This document shows, piece after piece, positions 33,701 to 46,573 of a stretch of 64,000 nucleotides of DNA. Position numbers and translations under genes: made by a program. The stretch spans positions 8,760,638 through 8,824,637 of the forward strand of contig CM053333.1 in the NCBI GenBank assembly GCA_028583605.1, read 5' to 3'. The notes beneath the pieces are model-generated. The model saw nothing but the letters and a program-made list of their open reading frames with translations. It ran no database searches and was not told where the DNA came from. Numbering within the stretch: the stretch's first letter is position 1; every line of letters starts with the position of its first letter. Source of the DNA: Dastarcus helophoroides (taxonomy: Eukaryota; Arthropoda; Insecta; Coleoptera; Bothrideridae).

Positions 33701-35827
33701 GCATTGCCAGAAGATCTTGTAAGCTTTGTTTAATTTATTTTCAATGTGGTACTTCCAGCTCAGTTTGCTGTCAAGTTCAATACCAAGGTATTTCACTCGA
33801 TTTGACAACCCGAGTTGGGTTCCCATGAGTTTGGGAAATTTTAGTCGCGCTAATTTCCTTTTATTTGTGAAAAGGACCATTTCCGTCTTTGCAGGATTTG
33901 CTGCTAGGGAATGTTCTTTGCACCATTTCTCGACTATATATAAGGCGTCTTGCATTAACTCGAAGAGTACTCCCTCGTGTTTACCTGAAAGCAGAATGGT
34001 TATATCATCTGCGTAGCCAATTGTATAGAGACCCCGATCATTGAGTTTTCGGATAAGGTCATCCGCTATGATTAACCATATAAGGGGGGATAAGACACCC
34101 CCTTGCGGACATCCCTTACTTACGATTCCTCTGACCGTATAGTCTCCTACTGTAACTTGTATTGCTCGCCACTCAAGTATATGTCGTATGAGTTCCCGCA
34201 AGGCGGGTTCAATACCACTACGCTCAAGCGCCGAAGAAATGCTATTGAAATTAGGTCTATCAAAGGCACCTTCTATGTCCAGAAATACACCTAGGGTGTG
34301 TTCTTTTACTTCTAGCGATCTCTCGATCCTGCTAACTACTGAGTGTAGCGCAGTTTCGGTAGATCTGCCGGAAGTAAAAGCATGTTGATTTGAATGTAAG
34401 GGGTAGTGTATATCGAGGCTATCCCTTATATGTCTGTCGCACAACCTCTCCAACGTCTTCAGTAGGAAAGACGTTAGGCTGATTGGGCGACATGATTTAG
34501 CCTCACCTTGAGGTTTACCCGGTTTTGGAATAAAAATTACTTTGACTTCCCTCCATTCTCGGGGGATGTATTTAAAGGCAATACACGCCCTGAAAATTTG
34601 CACCAGGTATTTTTGTATCCACACCATTCCCCACTGAAGCAGGGCAGGGTAGATACCGTCCAACCCGGGCGATTTGAAGGGAGCAAACGATTGTACGGCC
34701 CAGTTTACTTTTGTGTCAGTTACCATCTGAACAGCCAGCTCCCAATCCCTATTTCTAGGGTGAGAGGCTGAGTGCCCTTGCCACTTATGGCCTGGTATAA
34801 CACAGCATCCTGGAAAGTGCGTATTTAGGAGCTCTGAAGCTGTTTGTGCGGGTGTACTGGTATATGTACCGTCGGCCCGCTTTATCATGCTAACCTGTTG
34901 GTTTGGATCTTTCGAGAGTATCTTTTTCAGTCGGGAAACTGATGTAGTAGACTCTACGTCACTACAGAATTCTCTCCACTTTTCCCTTTGTCTTTTGCGA
35001 ATAAGTTTCTTGTATTGTTTCCGGTGGTTGTGGTAAGCCTCCCAGTCACATACCAGTTTTGTCTTCTTCGCTTTATTGAAGAGCTTGTTTGCCTGAGATC
35101 TAAGTTTTTCGAGTTGCCCGTTCCACCAAGGGGTTGCCCGGGTTTCTCGAAGCTCAGTTCTCATTGGGCAAGCCTTCTCATATGCTGTAATGATATTTTT
35201 TCGCACTAAAGTGACGTATTTTTCGATCAGTTCAACTGTCCCGATTCTCTGTGGGGTTTCTACAGTCCCTAGGAGCCTTTCCAGATGGGTATTATAGTCC
35301 TCCCTGTTGGTAAATCTGGGATTCCTGTACGGTTTGGGTTCCAACCTACAACATAAAATATTGAATTTTATATATTGATGGTCAGACATTGTTGCATCCT
35401 TAGATACATGCCAGCCATTTATAATTTTGGTAATACTCATAGACGCCAGGGTGATGTCGATAACACTCTGGCCTCTGGAGGTAGCAAAGGTAGCTTCACT
35501 GCCTCTATTGAGTATATCTAATTTGGTACTACTTAAGTATTGTAGTAAAGATGTACCTCGAGGGTTGTTTGTTTCGCTCCCCCAAGCTGTATGGTGGGCG
35601 TTTGTGTCACATCCAATTATAAGATCTACATTACCTGCCTCACAAAAGTCGATCAGTCCTGCCATTTCCTCAGAGGGTGGTGGTCTTTTCGAATCTATTG
35701 GTAGGTAGGTCGATGCTATTACAAGTGATATTTTTCCTTCTCGACGCGCAAATTCCACTCGGAGGGCTGTTTGATCTCCAGAGCAGAATTGGGGTAGGAT
35801 ATTCGCTTGCAGTAGTTTCGGGACATT
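33662..35827 (-). pseudogene. LOA-like LINE ORF2, endonuclease and reverse transcriptase
   Basis: Open from about 35827 (NVPKLLQANILPQFCSGDQT) to 33662. Endonuclease: LIIGCDTNAHHTAWGS, RGQSVIDITL and ATMSDHQYIKF. RT: APFKSPGLDGIYPALLQWG, REWREVKVIFIPKPGK, SCRPISLTSFLLKTLERL, LGVFLDIEGAFDRPNF, GCPQGGVLSPLIW and YTIGYADDITILL. Motif A and YADD are intact. The frame is lost near 33700, where WQCR should continue as a family-type sequence into WGLSPKMTFWLYTA; a single-base indel explains it. The first part of the endonuclease is missing. Confidence 0.92.
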
Positions 35828-35834
35828 GCGACTT

Positions 35835-37700
35835 TTAAAAATTCTAATCTTTGGGAATATTGGTTATTTTGAATTTTTTTCCAAAATTACCTTATTTTTT
35901 TTGTGGAAATTCAACCTTTCTTTATAATTTTGTCTACTTCTCGCAATTCTGAGTTTCTTTTTTTTTTGAAAATTTGGAATATTTTTTGTCAAAAATTTTG
36001 ACTTTTTCTCGAACTTTCGTCTTTTGTATAAATTTTGACTTTATCTGAAAAGATGGATTTTTTTCAGAATTTCGATATTTTTGATCTTTTTTCAGAATTT
36101 CCGTTGTTTAATAATTTCGACCTTTTATCGTCAAAATTTCGGCTTTCTCTCAAAGTTTTGACTTTCAGAAAGCGAACATTTTTCAAAATTTCTCGTTTTT
36201 GAAAACTTCGAAATTTTCAAAATATTTCGACTTTTTGAAAATCTCGACCTTTTTTCAAAATTTTAATTTTCTCTCGAAAATTTAAGTTTTCATAAATTTG
36301 TCTTTTAAAAATGAAAACAGAAGCATAGATTTCGAGTAAAAATTCGAAGGTACACAAAATTTTGAGAAAACGAGGTCTTTAACATTTTTGTAATTCTCGA
36401 CCCACTAACATAGTAGTTCGCCAGTGTCCCATGAAGCCTTGGTCCCCGGAAATTTGCCCCTCTTGCCCGCTTCTTTCGCTGGATCTTTTTTGAAATTTTT
36501 TTGCAAATTTCGATTTTTTCAAAATTCCTGTTTAGTCAGCTTTCTTTCTCGACTTTGTTTCAAAATTTACTTCTGTTCAAAATTTTGATATTTGAAAATT
36601 TAAGATTTTTTTAGAAGATTCGATTTTTTCGCAAAGTTTAACTTTTTTTTAAAACTCGATTTAGATTTTTCGAAAATTGCGAATGTTGACCTTTTTGATA
36701 ATTTCGGCATTCTTTTAAAACTTTCCTTCTTTGGTTGAAAGTTTCATCTTTTTTGAAAATTTGCACTTTTTTTAGGAGTTTCGAATTTTTTTTTTGAATT
36801 ACCACCTCTTCAAATATTCGAACTTTTCTTTGGAAGATTTTCTAAAAATTTCGACTTTTTCGATTTTTTTTTATTTTTACTTTTTCTTAGAAAATTTCGG
36901 CCCTTTTTCCTGACCCCCCCCCCCTGAAACGACTCATATTTTTTGATATAAGTGGACATTTTAGGAATTTTTATTTTACAATTTAAAAGTTTTTTTCGAA
37001 AAATTTACATTTTCGCAAATTTTAATTTTTTTTTAACTCGATTAGATTTTTCGAAAATTGTATAATATTCGAATATTCGAAATAGTCGAATTTTTCTTTG
37101 AAAGATTTTCTAAAAATTTCGACTTTTTCGTTTTTTTTTTCATTTTTACTTTTTCTTAGAAAATTTCGGCCCTTTTTCCTGACCCCCCCCTGAAACGACG
37201 CATATTTTTTGATATAAGTGGACATTTTGGGAATTTTTATTTTACAACAATTTTAAAGTTTTTTTCGAAAAATGTTTGTTAGAAGATTCTACATTTTCTC
37301 AAATTTTAATTTTTTTTTAACTCGATTAATTTTTTCGAAAATTGCGAATGTTGACCTTTTTGATAATTTCGGCATTCTTTTAAAACTTTCTTTCTTTGGT
37401 TGAAAGTTTCATATTTTTTGAAAATTTGCGCGTAGGAGTTTCGATTTTTATTTATTTTTTTTTGAATTGCCACCTCTTTTTAAACATTCGAATTTTTCTT
37501 TGAAAGATTTTATAAAAATTTCGACTTTTTCGATCTTTTTTTCAATTTAACTTTTTCTTAGAAAATTTCAGCCCTTTTTCCTGACCCGTCCCCTCTTGAA
37601 ACGACTAAGATGTTTCTTGATATAAGTGGACATTTTGGAAATTTTTATTTTACAGCAATGTTAAAGTTTTCGAAGAAATTTTGTCTCAACATTGCTAGTA
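35835..37700. repeat. T-rich low-complexity block, left arm of a macro-inverted repeat
   Basis: Contains three partial tandem copies marked by ctgaaacgac and gatataagtggacatttt near 36930, 37190 and 37607, each preceded by a C run. Its complement is the A-rich sequence at 40475-41390 (ggacatttt...cttaaatcaaaaaatatgag). Confidence 0.85.
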
Positions 37701-40065
37701 AAATTTTGTTTTTTTTTATTAATATTTAATTGAGGTTAAAAATTGTAACCTCAAAAGTCGAAATTCTTGTCTATTTATGTTAACTGTGGTTATATCTTTA
37801 GGCTTAATTCGATAACTGTGAAAACTCAACAAAAACAACCCCAAATGCTGGTTATTTATCTCAACAATTAACAACACCCTTAAGCATATGGACAGCCTCT
37901 AAAATGATTTTTCAAACCGCTCGTGGCCGATTGGATTTGACAAAGGGGAATTTTCAGCGACGAATGTAACACCTAAACGGGCTGCGGAAAAATATCAGCC
38001 TTATAAAACGTTAAATTTTGAGGCGACGCGCAGGTAAGTGGCAACTGGTGAACCCGTAATAAGTCCGGGCTTGACCCCCTCCCTTGTCTCGATCGAAATC
38101 GACGGGAGAATTTCTCCTATTCCCGCGAGGCATGTCATTCCCGTAGTTTTATCCTGGCTAGGAGCTCATTTTCATAGATTTATTAGTAGGTAAAACTTCT
38201 TATTTACTATTCAAATTATAAGGCGTTCGTACCAACAAAGAAGCAACCGAGTGATCTGCCCACCTCTCCACGACCCCGTCACTCTACGTTTCTGTAACCA
38301 TATGTTATCTTTTACCGGCTGATGTAGCTAATGTCGTTTTAGTTCTGTCTACTTGAATGCGAAGTAGGCACGTTTAGACATTTATGAGTCAAGTTTAACC
38401 AAATTTCCTAATATATTCTTAAAAATTTTCGGGGAAAATATAATTTCATTGAAGTTATTCTAGGCAGGAGTAAGTTCATTCATAAAGCGCTTGCGTTTTA
38501 TCTGTCAGCGGACCAGGGAGGGGTGATCTTAGCTTCACTTTTTGTGAAACTGTCATTTCGGTCGAACATCGGCGTGAGGTGATGCTGCTCTTTTAATCGT
38601 TTTGTACCATTTGCGGCAACACCGATTTTATATAGTTTTTAGCAAATTTCGATATGTTGATGAATAACCATCGATGGTTTTAGTATTAAGTGGATGTTTT
38701 TCAAGTAATAGGTTGCTAGTGTCTGTGTTACAAGCAAAATAAATGTCAATTTGCTTTCTATGTTACAATTTCTTTCACGGTTAGTTCAATTTACAACACG
38801 AGTTAACAAGTTTTCTACCAGTGGTGTGTGTTGATGTTCATTGTCACGTTATCCTACGGATATTTTTTACACTGGATCATTTCAAAGGTAAGATTATACT
38901 TTCTTTCATAAAATTAAAAAAGAACAGATGTCGGTGTTCAATGTTATTTGTTGGATATTAGTAGCTTTATTTTATTACTTATACATTAAATACGCGTTGA
39001 TTATACGAGAATATTTAGTAAACAATTAGTTTTATTCAAATATTCCCGGGAAATCAGTAATCATATGAAGTTATTAATTTCTAACCTTACATTTTTCATC
39101 ACCCGTTTGTTAGCTTGTTTACATTGTAATTTTGTGGTGTTGACCACAGATTACTCTCAGACGAAGCATCTTCCTAAGATATGGTATACTAATGAATAAT
39201 ATAGCAATATCGTGGGCGGCTTTGTCTACTTCGTTATTCAGGCATTTGAAGGCACTTTAGCTCGAGGCGGGGTCATCTACCGGGTCCGGTTTCCTAAAAT
39301 TTCCCTATAATCTATAATATCGAAATTCGCGATTATAGTTAACCTTCGCTGGAATTAGTTACGTTTGCAAAATTTTTCGCATTGGCGCCTCAAGTTGAGA
39401 TTTTCCATTAAAATGTTTAAATCTATGAAATTCGACTAGGGTTTTCGGCGCCTCAAGTTTTATGTGTTCGTGTTGTTTTTGCACGTCAACGCCAAATCTC
39501 ATTATATTATAAAATAAATCCTGTTTTTCTTGGCCACAATGGGTCTTTTTAGTATAATTCAATTTAGGAGGGTTGTTGCATATAAATAAGGCGTGGTACA
39601 CTATCAAAATTGTTGGGCAGCATTTTTACCTTTATTTTTAATGCTGAATAGGAGAATAATATAAAATTAGGGGTTTGCAATTGAAAAAAAAAACCTAGCA
39701 GTTTATTCAATTAAGTTTGTTATTTCTAATCCTTTTTTTTTGTTTTAAATTTTGCTTAAATTTAGATGTACATAATAACACCTTGAAGTTTAACCTGTAA
39801 AAATGAAATAAAAACTTTTACGTTGGTAACTATATTGTTATTATCTATTCGGGTAAAATTTTTTAGATTGGCAATAGAATTTAAAATAACATGCTAGTAA
39901 ATCAGCATAAAAATTAAAAGATAACTTTGTTTCAAAGAACATCCATTAGCCATTACCTTATGATTGATATTAGTCATTGCGATAATGTAAAATTTATATC
40001 TTTTATAAATAAATGTACGAAGCGTTCGCGTTAGAAGAGAATTAATTTGGGTCGCTAATTGTGGA
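37701..40065. other. Non-repetitive core between inverted low-complexity arms
   Basis: Normal base composition. Two good donor sites (gcag|gtaagt at about 38034 and aaag|gtaaga at 38888) follow short open stretches. One is ATG-initiated at 38834-38887 (18 codons, MFIVTLSYGYFLHWIISK), which could be a first coding exon with a hydrophobic start. No homology is recognised. Confidence 0.3.
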
Positions 40066-40112
40066 ATAATATATAGTATATATAATATATATAGATATAA
40101 TATATATAGATC
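40066..40112. repeat. AT microsatellite (tatata/atatat)
   Basis: Alternating TA with interspersed tagatataata; self-complementary. Confidence 0.8.
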
Positions 40113-40474
40113 AGTCACAAGACATTCAAAGTTTAAAGTTCTGATAAAATTCCAAAAGTCCAATTTCTGCTATATTTTCGACTTAAATAGCAAAAATTCC
40201 TTCTCGAATTTTCACCATTTTAACCGACTATTTCCCTTAAGTTTGATAGTTCCAGAAAAAATTAAAATTTTGAATTTCGAAGATTCGAAAAAATCTAATA
40301 TTTCGTGATTAAACCTGACATTTCGAAAAATATTTAATAACTTAAACCTTGTTAACAACTTTAATTTAAAAAAAATTCCCAACATCGTATTTTGAGCAAA
40401 AATTTTACATTTGGGGAGATCTTCCAAATCTCAATCTGTAGGTCTGATTCCAAATTTGAATCCGAAATTATATA

Positions 40475-41390
40475 AAAGTCGTGCTCAGAAATTTTCTGTT
40501 TTGAATTTTCCTTTAAAGATTTCGCAATTTAGATTTTTCTCAAAATGTCCACTTAAATCAAAAAATATGAGTCGTTTCAGGAGGGAGGTCAGGAAAAAGG
40601 GCTGACATTTTCTAAGAAAAAGTGAAAATGAAAAAAAATCGAAAAAGTCGAAATTTTTAGAAATTCTTCCAAAGAAAAATTCGAATATTTGAAGAGGTGG
40701 CAATTCAAAAAAAAATCGAAACTCCTAAAAAAAATGCAAATTTTCAATAAAGATGAAACTTTCAACCAAAGAAGGAAAGTTTTAAAAGAATGCCGAAATT
40801 ATCAAAAAGGTCAACATTCGAAATTTTTGAAAAATCGAATCGAGTTAAAAAAAATTAAAATTTGCGAAAAAGTAGAATCTTCTAAAAAAATGTTTTCGAA
40901 GAAAACTTTAAAATTGCTGTAAAATAAAAAGTCGTGCTCAGAAATTTTCTGTTTTGAATTTTCCTTTAAAGATTTCGCAATTTAGATTTTTCTCAAAATG
41001 TCCACTTAAATCAAAAAATATGAGTCGTTTCAGGAGGGAGGTCAGGAAAAAGGGCTGAAATTTTCTAAGAAAAAGTTAAAATGAAAAAAAAAATCGAAAA
41101 AGTCGAAATTTTTAGAAAATCTTCCAAAGAAATATTCGAATATTTGAAGAGGTGGCAATTAAAAAAAAAACGAAATTCCTAAAAAAAGTGAAAATTTTCA
41201 AAAAAGATGAAACTTTCAACCAAGGGAAAGCTTTAAAAGAATGCCGAAATTATCAAAAAGGTCAACATTCGAAATTTTCAAAAAATCTAATCGAGTTAAA
41301 AAAAACCTGAAATTTTCAAAAATCAAAATTTTGAACAGAAGTAAATTTTGAAACAAAGTCGAGAAAGAAAGCTAAATAAACCGGAATTTT
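40475..41390. repeat. 457-bp tandem duplication, right arm of the macro-inverted repeat
   Basis: gtcgtgctcagaaattttct begins at about 40475 and again at about 40932, followed by the same sequence through gtttcaggagggaggtcagg and beyond. It is the inverse complement of 36.7-37.7 kb. Confidence 0.9.
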
Positions 41391-41499
41391 AAAAAAGTCG
41401 AAATTTGCAAAAAAAATTCGAAAAAGGTCCGAAAATTTGAATTTTGAAATTTTGAAAAGTAAATTTTGAAACAAAATCGAGAATCAAAGCCAAATCAAC

Positions 41500-44290
41500 C
41501 GGAATTTTGAAAAGGTCAAAATTTGCACAAAATTTTCAAAAAATCCGAAAACTTGAATTTTGAAAAGAAGCAAATTTTGAAATAAAACCGAGAAAAAGAG
41601 TTAAATAAACCGGAATTTTAAAAAAAAATCCCAAAATTTGAAAAGTTTAAACAAAAATCGAACCGTCTAAAAAGTTCAAAATTTTCACAAAAAAGTCATG
41701 ATTTTAAGGAAAATGTGAAATTTAGGAAACGTTCATTTTTTAGAAAATTTCAAACTAAACAAAAACGGAATTTTTAAAACAATGTCGAAATTATCGAAAA
41801 GTTCAAGGTTTAAAAAGAATCGAAATTTTCGAACAAACCCAAAGTGAAAATTTCAAAAAAATTAGAATTTTCGAAAAAGTCGACACTCGTCTCGAAATTT
41901 TCTTTAGCCAATATTTTGAGGAGAACTAAATTTTGAAGTAATTTCTATAAAGAAAACTAAAAAATCTGAATTTTGAAAAAGTCGACCAATTTGGAAATTT
42001 GCGAAGAAATTCGAAAATTTGAAAAAAAGGTTGAAATTCAGAAAATCAAAACCAAAAGTGTTTTAAAAAAACGGTCAAAATTTTCAAAGTCGTGATTTTT
42101 TAAGAACCATGTGAAAATTTGGAAAAAGTCCATTTTTTAGAAAACTTCAAACTAAAAAAATAAAAAAAATTCAAAACTATGTCGAAATAATCGAAAAGGT
42201 CAAGGTTTAAAAGGCACCGAAATTTTCGAAAAAAAAATCCAAATTAAAAATTTCAAAAAAAAAACAGAATTTTCGAAAAAGTCGACACTAAAAAAAACTC
42301 GAAATTTTCTTAAATCAACATTTTGGGAAGTAAATTTTGAAGTAAAGCTGAAAAGAAAGCTACAATTTTGAAATAGTCGAAATTTTTGTAAATTTTCAAA
42401 AAATCCGACAATTTGAAAAAAGGTTAAAATTCAAAAATTCGAAACTTTTAAAAAGGTAAAAAGTTTCAAAGAAGTCATGATTTTAAGAAAAATGTGAAAT
42501 TTTGGAAAAAGGTTATTTTTCAGAAAACTCGAAAATTTCAAATTAAAAAAAAAGGAAATGACTAAAACAACGTCGAAACTATCGAAAAGGTCAAGGTTTA
42601 AAAAGAACCGAAAATTTCAAAAAAAAAACCAAATTGAAAATTTCAAAAAAAAAACTGAATTTTCGAAAAAGTCGACACTAAAAAAACTCGAAATTTTCTT
42701 AAACCAACATTTTAAGAAGTAAATTTTGAAGTAAAACTGAATAGAAGCTACATAACTTGAATTTTGAAAAAGTCGAAATTTTTGTAAATTTTCGAAAAAT
42801 CCGAAAATTTAAAAAAAGGTTGAAATTCTCAGAAAATCGAAACTTTTAAAAGGGTAAACAATTTCAAAGAATGATTTTAAGAAAAATGTGAAATTTTGGA
42901 AAAAGTTCATTTTTCAGAAAACTCGAAAATTTCAAATTAAAAAAAAAGGAAATAACTAAACCAATGTCGAAACTATCGAAATGGTCAAGGTATAAACAGA
43001 ATCGAAAATCCAGAGTGAAAATTTCAAAAAAATTAGAATTTTCGAAAAATTCGACACCTTTTCAAAAAGCTCGAAATTTTCTTAAACCAATATTTTGAGG
43101 AGAAGTAAATTTTGAAGTAAAATCTATAAAGAAAGCTAAAAAATCTGAATTTTGAAAAAGCCGACAAATATGGAAATTTGCGAAGAAATTGGAAAATTTG
43201 AAAAAAAGGTTGACATTCAAAAAATCGAAACTAAAAGTTTTTTAAAAAAGGTCAAAATTTTCAAAGAAGTCATGATTTAAAAAAAAATGTGCAATTTTGG
43301 AAAAAGTTCATTTTTCAGAAAACGTCAAACAAAAAAAAAATAAAAAAATTTCAAAACAATGTCGAAATTATCGAAAAGGTCAAGGTTTAAAAAGAACCGA
43401 AATTTTCGAAAAAAATCCAAATTGAAAATTTCAAAAAAAAAACAGAATTTTCGAAAAAGTCGACACTAAAAAAAAACTCGAAATTTTCTTGAACCATTAT
43501 TTTGAGGAGAAGTAAATTTTAAAGTAAAATCTATAAAGAAAGCTAAAAAATCTGAATTTTAAAAAAATCGACAATTTTGGAAATTTTCGAAAAAATTCGA
43601 AAATTTGATAAAAGGTTGAAATTCAGAAAATTGAAATTTTTAAAAAGGTGAAAAATTTCAAAGAAGTCATGATTTTAAGCAAAATGTGAAATTTTGGAAA
43701 AAGTTCATTTTTCAGAAAATTTCAAATTAAAAAAATAAAAAAAATTTAAAACAATTTCGAAATTATCGAAAAGATCAAGGTTTAAAAAGAACCGAAATTT
43801 TCGAAAAAAATTCAAATTGAAAATTAAAAAACAGAATTTTCGAAAAATTCGACACCTTTTCAAAAAACTCGAAATTTTCTTAAACCAATATTTTGAGAAG
43901 TAAATTTTGAATAATTTCTGTAAAGAAAGCTAAAAAAATCTGAATTTTGAAAAGGTCGACAAATTTGAAAATTTTCGAAAGAATTCGAAAATTTGAAAAA
44001 AGGTTGAAATTCAGGAAATCGAAACTTTTAAAAAGGTCAAAATGTTCGAAGAAGTCATGATTTTAAGAAAAAATTGAAATTTTGGAAAAAATCTTTTTTT
44101 TCAGAAAACGTCAAATAACAAAAACAAAAAAATTTCAAAACAATATCGAAATTATCGAAAACGTCAAGGTTTAAAAAGAATCGAAATTTTCCAAAAAAAA
44201 TCCAAACTGAAAATTTCAAATAAATCAAAATTTTCGAAAAAGTTACTCTAAAAAGCAGACATTTTGAAGTCGACAATTTTGAAATGAAAT
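41500..44290. repeat. About seven tandem copies of a ~393-bp repeat
   Basis: The marker catgattttaag (or close variants) occurs near 41697, 42091, 42476, 42870, 43271, 43668 and 44056: intervals of 385-401 bp. Each unit also has gttcatttttcagaaaa and a gaaaaagtcgaca-type word. Copies are diverged; no coding function. Confidence 0.9.
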
Positions 44291-44319
44291 TGAAAAAGAA
44301 GTAAAAAAATCCGGATTTT

Positions 44320-45400
44320 GGAATGTCGAAATGTTCAGAAAATGTTCAAAAAAAAATCGAGAAATGGAAAAAGGGCTAAATGAAAATAATCGATTTTTTT
44401 AAAAAATTCAAAATTTTAAGAGAAATTTAAGTGAAATTTTGTCAAACTCTTTCAAAAACTCTATCTTTTCAAACAAACAAAAAAAAATGAAAAAATGTGA
44501 AATTATCAAAAATCTCAAGATTAAAAAAACCGAAATTTTCAAAATAAGTTCAAGTTTTTAAAAAAGTAGTCATTTAAAAAAATCGAAATTTTCAAAAAAC
44601 TCGAAAATTGAAAAAATCGAGAAATGGAAAAAGGGCGAAATGAAAATAATCGATTTTTTTTAAATTCAAAATTTTAAGAGAAATTTAAGTGAAATTTTGA
44701 CAAACTCTTTCAATAACTCTATCTTTTCAAACAAACAAAAAAAAATGAAAAATGTGAAATTATCAAAAACCTCAAGATTAAAAAAACCGAAATTTTCTAA
44801 ATAAGTTCAAGTTTTTAAAAAAGTAGTCATTTAAAAAAATCGAAATTTTCAAAAAACTCGAAAATTGAAAAAAATCGAGAAATGGAAAAAGGGCGAAATG
44901 AAAATAATCGATTTTTTTTTAATTCAAAATTTTAAGAGAAATTTAAGTGAAATTTTGACAAACTCTTTCAAAAACTCTATCTTTTCAAACAAACAAACAA
45001 AAAAAATGAAAAAATGTGAAATTATCAAAAATCTCAAGATTAAAAAAACCGAAATTTTCAAAATAAATCCAAGTTTTTAAAAAAGTAGTCATTTCAAAAA
45101 ATCGAAATTTTCAAAAAACTCGAAAATTGAAAAAAAAATGAGAAATGGAAAAAGGGCGAAATGAAAATAATCAATTTTTTTTAAATTCAAAATTTTAAGA
45201 GAAATTTAAGTGAAATTTTGACAAACTCTTTCAAAAACTCTATCTTTTCAAACAAACAAAAAAAAAATGAAAAAATGTGAAATTATCAAAAATCTCAAGA
45301 TTAAAAAAACCGAAATTTTCAAAATAAGTCTAGTTTTTAAAAAAGTAGTCATTTAAAATAATCGAAGTTTTCAAGAAACTCGAAATTTTCAAAAAATTCG
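44320..45400. repeat. Four copies of a ~260-bp repeat
   Basis: gaaatggaaaaagggc starts units at 44361, 44621, 44879 and 45142 (258-263 bp). Units are very similar (aagagaaatttaagtgaaat, ctcaagattaaaaaaaccga), more so than the neighbouring 393-bp array. Confidence 0.93.
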
Positions 45401-45559
45401 AAAATTGAACATTGTTTTCAAACATAAAAAAGTGAAATTATCAAAAAATAAAAAAATCGGATTTTTCAAAAAAAAAAATCTAAACTAAGGTAGACATTTA
45501 AAAAAATCGAAATTTTTAAACAACTCGAAAATTGAAAATTCTAAAAATTTTGGTGGAAC

Positions 45560-45662
45560 CTTGGTCCTTGGTTATCTTCAAAAATTGAAAGGCAAATCTT
45601 GTCCCCTGAAACCAAGAAAGACAGAGGTTGCTCTAACGCGTTGATAGCCAAGCTATCATCGA
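45560..45662 (+). mobile_element. Fragment of the gtcccctgaaacc foldback MITE
   Basis: ggtccttggttatcttcaaa, ttgtcccctgaaaccaagaa and gatagccaagctatcatc match the right arm of 22515-22766 in inverse orientation, including the ggtccttgg edge that abuts Gypsy there. This places that edge inside the MITE. Confidence 0.8.
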
Positions 45663-46201
45663 ATTTTGAAAAGAAGTCCAAATTTGGAAAGGAAATTACA
45701 TTTAAAACTATTCCGATCTTCCAAATAACTCGAAGTTAAGTGAATCTCGAAAGTTTAAATTTCTGTAAATTCGACTTTTCGAAAAATTCGTCTGCTTCTG
45801 AATATTTCGATTTTTTAAAAATAATCTAGCGTTGTTAATTAAGAATTTAAAGCTGGCATTTTAGAAATAAGCAGATTTTCAAATTTAAAAAGTTAAAAAT
45901 AAAGTCAAAATTTATAAGAATTTTTTAGATTAAAATCTGAACATGGATTTTTGAGAAAAGAGCACGATTTACCAAGACGAAATTTCAAGATAAAGAAGGC
46001 TTTGACATTTTTGTAATTCACGAACTACTAACATGGGGCCATTTTTTCCCTTTATTCCCTCCCCCCTCTGCCCGCAAGATTATTTTGTTACGGGCTTTAT
46101 CGGTTCGAATTGTTTAACACATTGAATAATACCCACTTTATTACCAAATTAAACTCGGATCACTACAACTGAATACCTCACTATGTATTTACTGCTAACA
46201 T

Positions 46202-46299
46202 AACATTTATTAGCATTCGAGTTGGATATACCAAACTGACGAGATCTAACAAGATCGAAACCGGTATTTGGTTTCCAAACTTCGAATCTAATAAATGTT
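46202..46299 (+). ncRNA. Type I hammerhead ribozyme, copy 1
   Basis: Core CTGACGA at 46236-46242, stem II GATCT/AGATC with loop AACA, GAAA at 46257-46260, stem III palindrome formed by A15.1-CCGG-T16.1, cleavage predicted after A at 46266 (triplet GTA). Stem I pairs ACCAAA with TTTGGT, then an ATAT/TT internal loop, TTGG/CCAA, and an outer AACATTTATTAG/CTAATAAATGTT helix. The loop in stem I and the stem II loop are placed for the usual tertiary contact. A loopless ACCGGU stem III implies cleavage as a dimer. Confidence 0.9.
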
Positions 46300-46573
46300 C
46301 AAACCTATTGGTCTGTGCATTATAGAATCCTTGTCTTCTGGGAACTTTCCTAGAGAGCAACCGCTTCGCTAGGCGGCAGTGTTTCAACTGTTGGTAGTTC
46401 AGCTACCTATGATTCTCAACTATACACGCCTGGAGGGCTACATAAATTTGTAGTCTAGGTTGCATTCTTCTTGGATACGACATTGTTGGCGATGGCCATA
46501 TATGGACCAATAGGTGGAAGTACTAAGAGTCACTCGCTTGACGTCTGTGAATGTTTTAGTACTTACTTGTCGG

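Larger units (their letters stand above)
32293..35830 (-). mobile_element. LOA-like non-LTR retrotransposon, 5'-truncated, nearly intact
   Basis: Endonuclease, RT and RNase H in one element on the - strand. It is 5'-truncated in the endonuclease at about 35830. The 3' end at about 32293 finishes in repeated gaatcca words (LOA/R1-type short tail repeats). Only one frameshift was seen. It lies between two low-complexity blocks. Confidence 0.9.

Noticed and set aside
45597..45662. Active hammerhead-like motif in the MITE fragment
   Set aside because: The GAAA and CTGAAGA boxes are lost (gatgatagc...ctatcaacgcg), leaving only the stem II hairpin.
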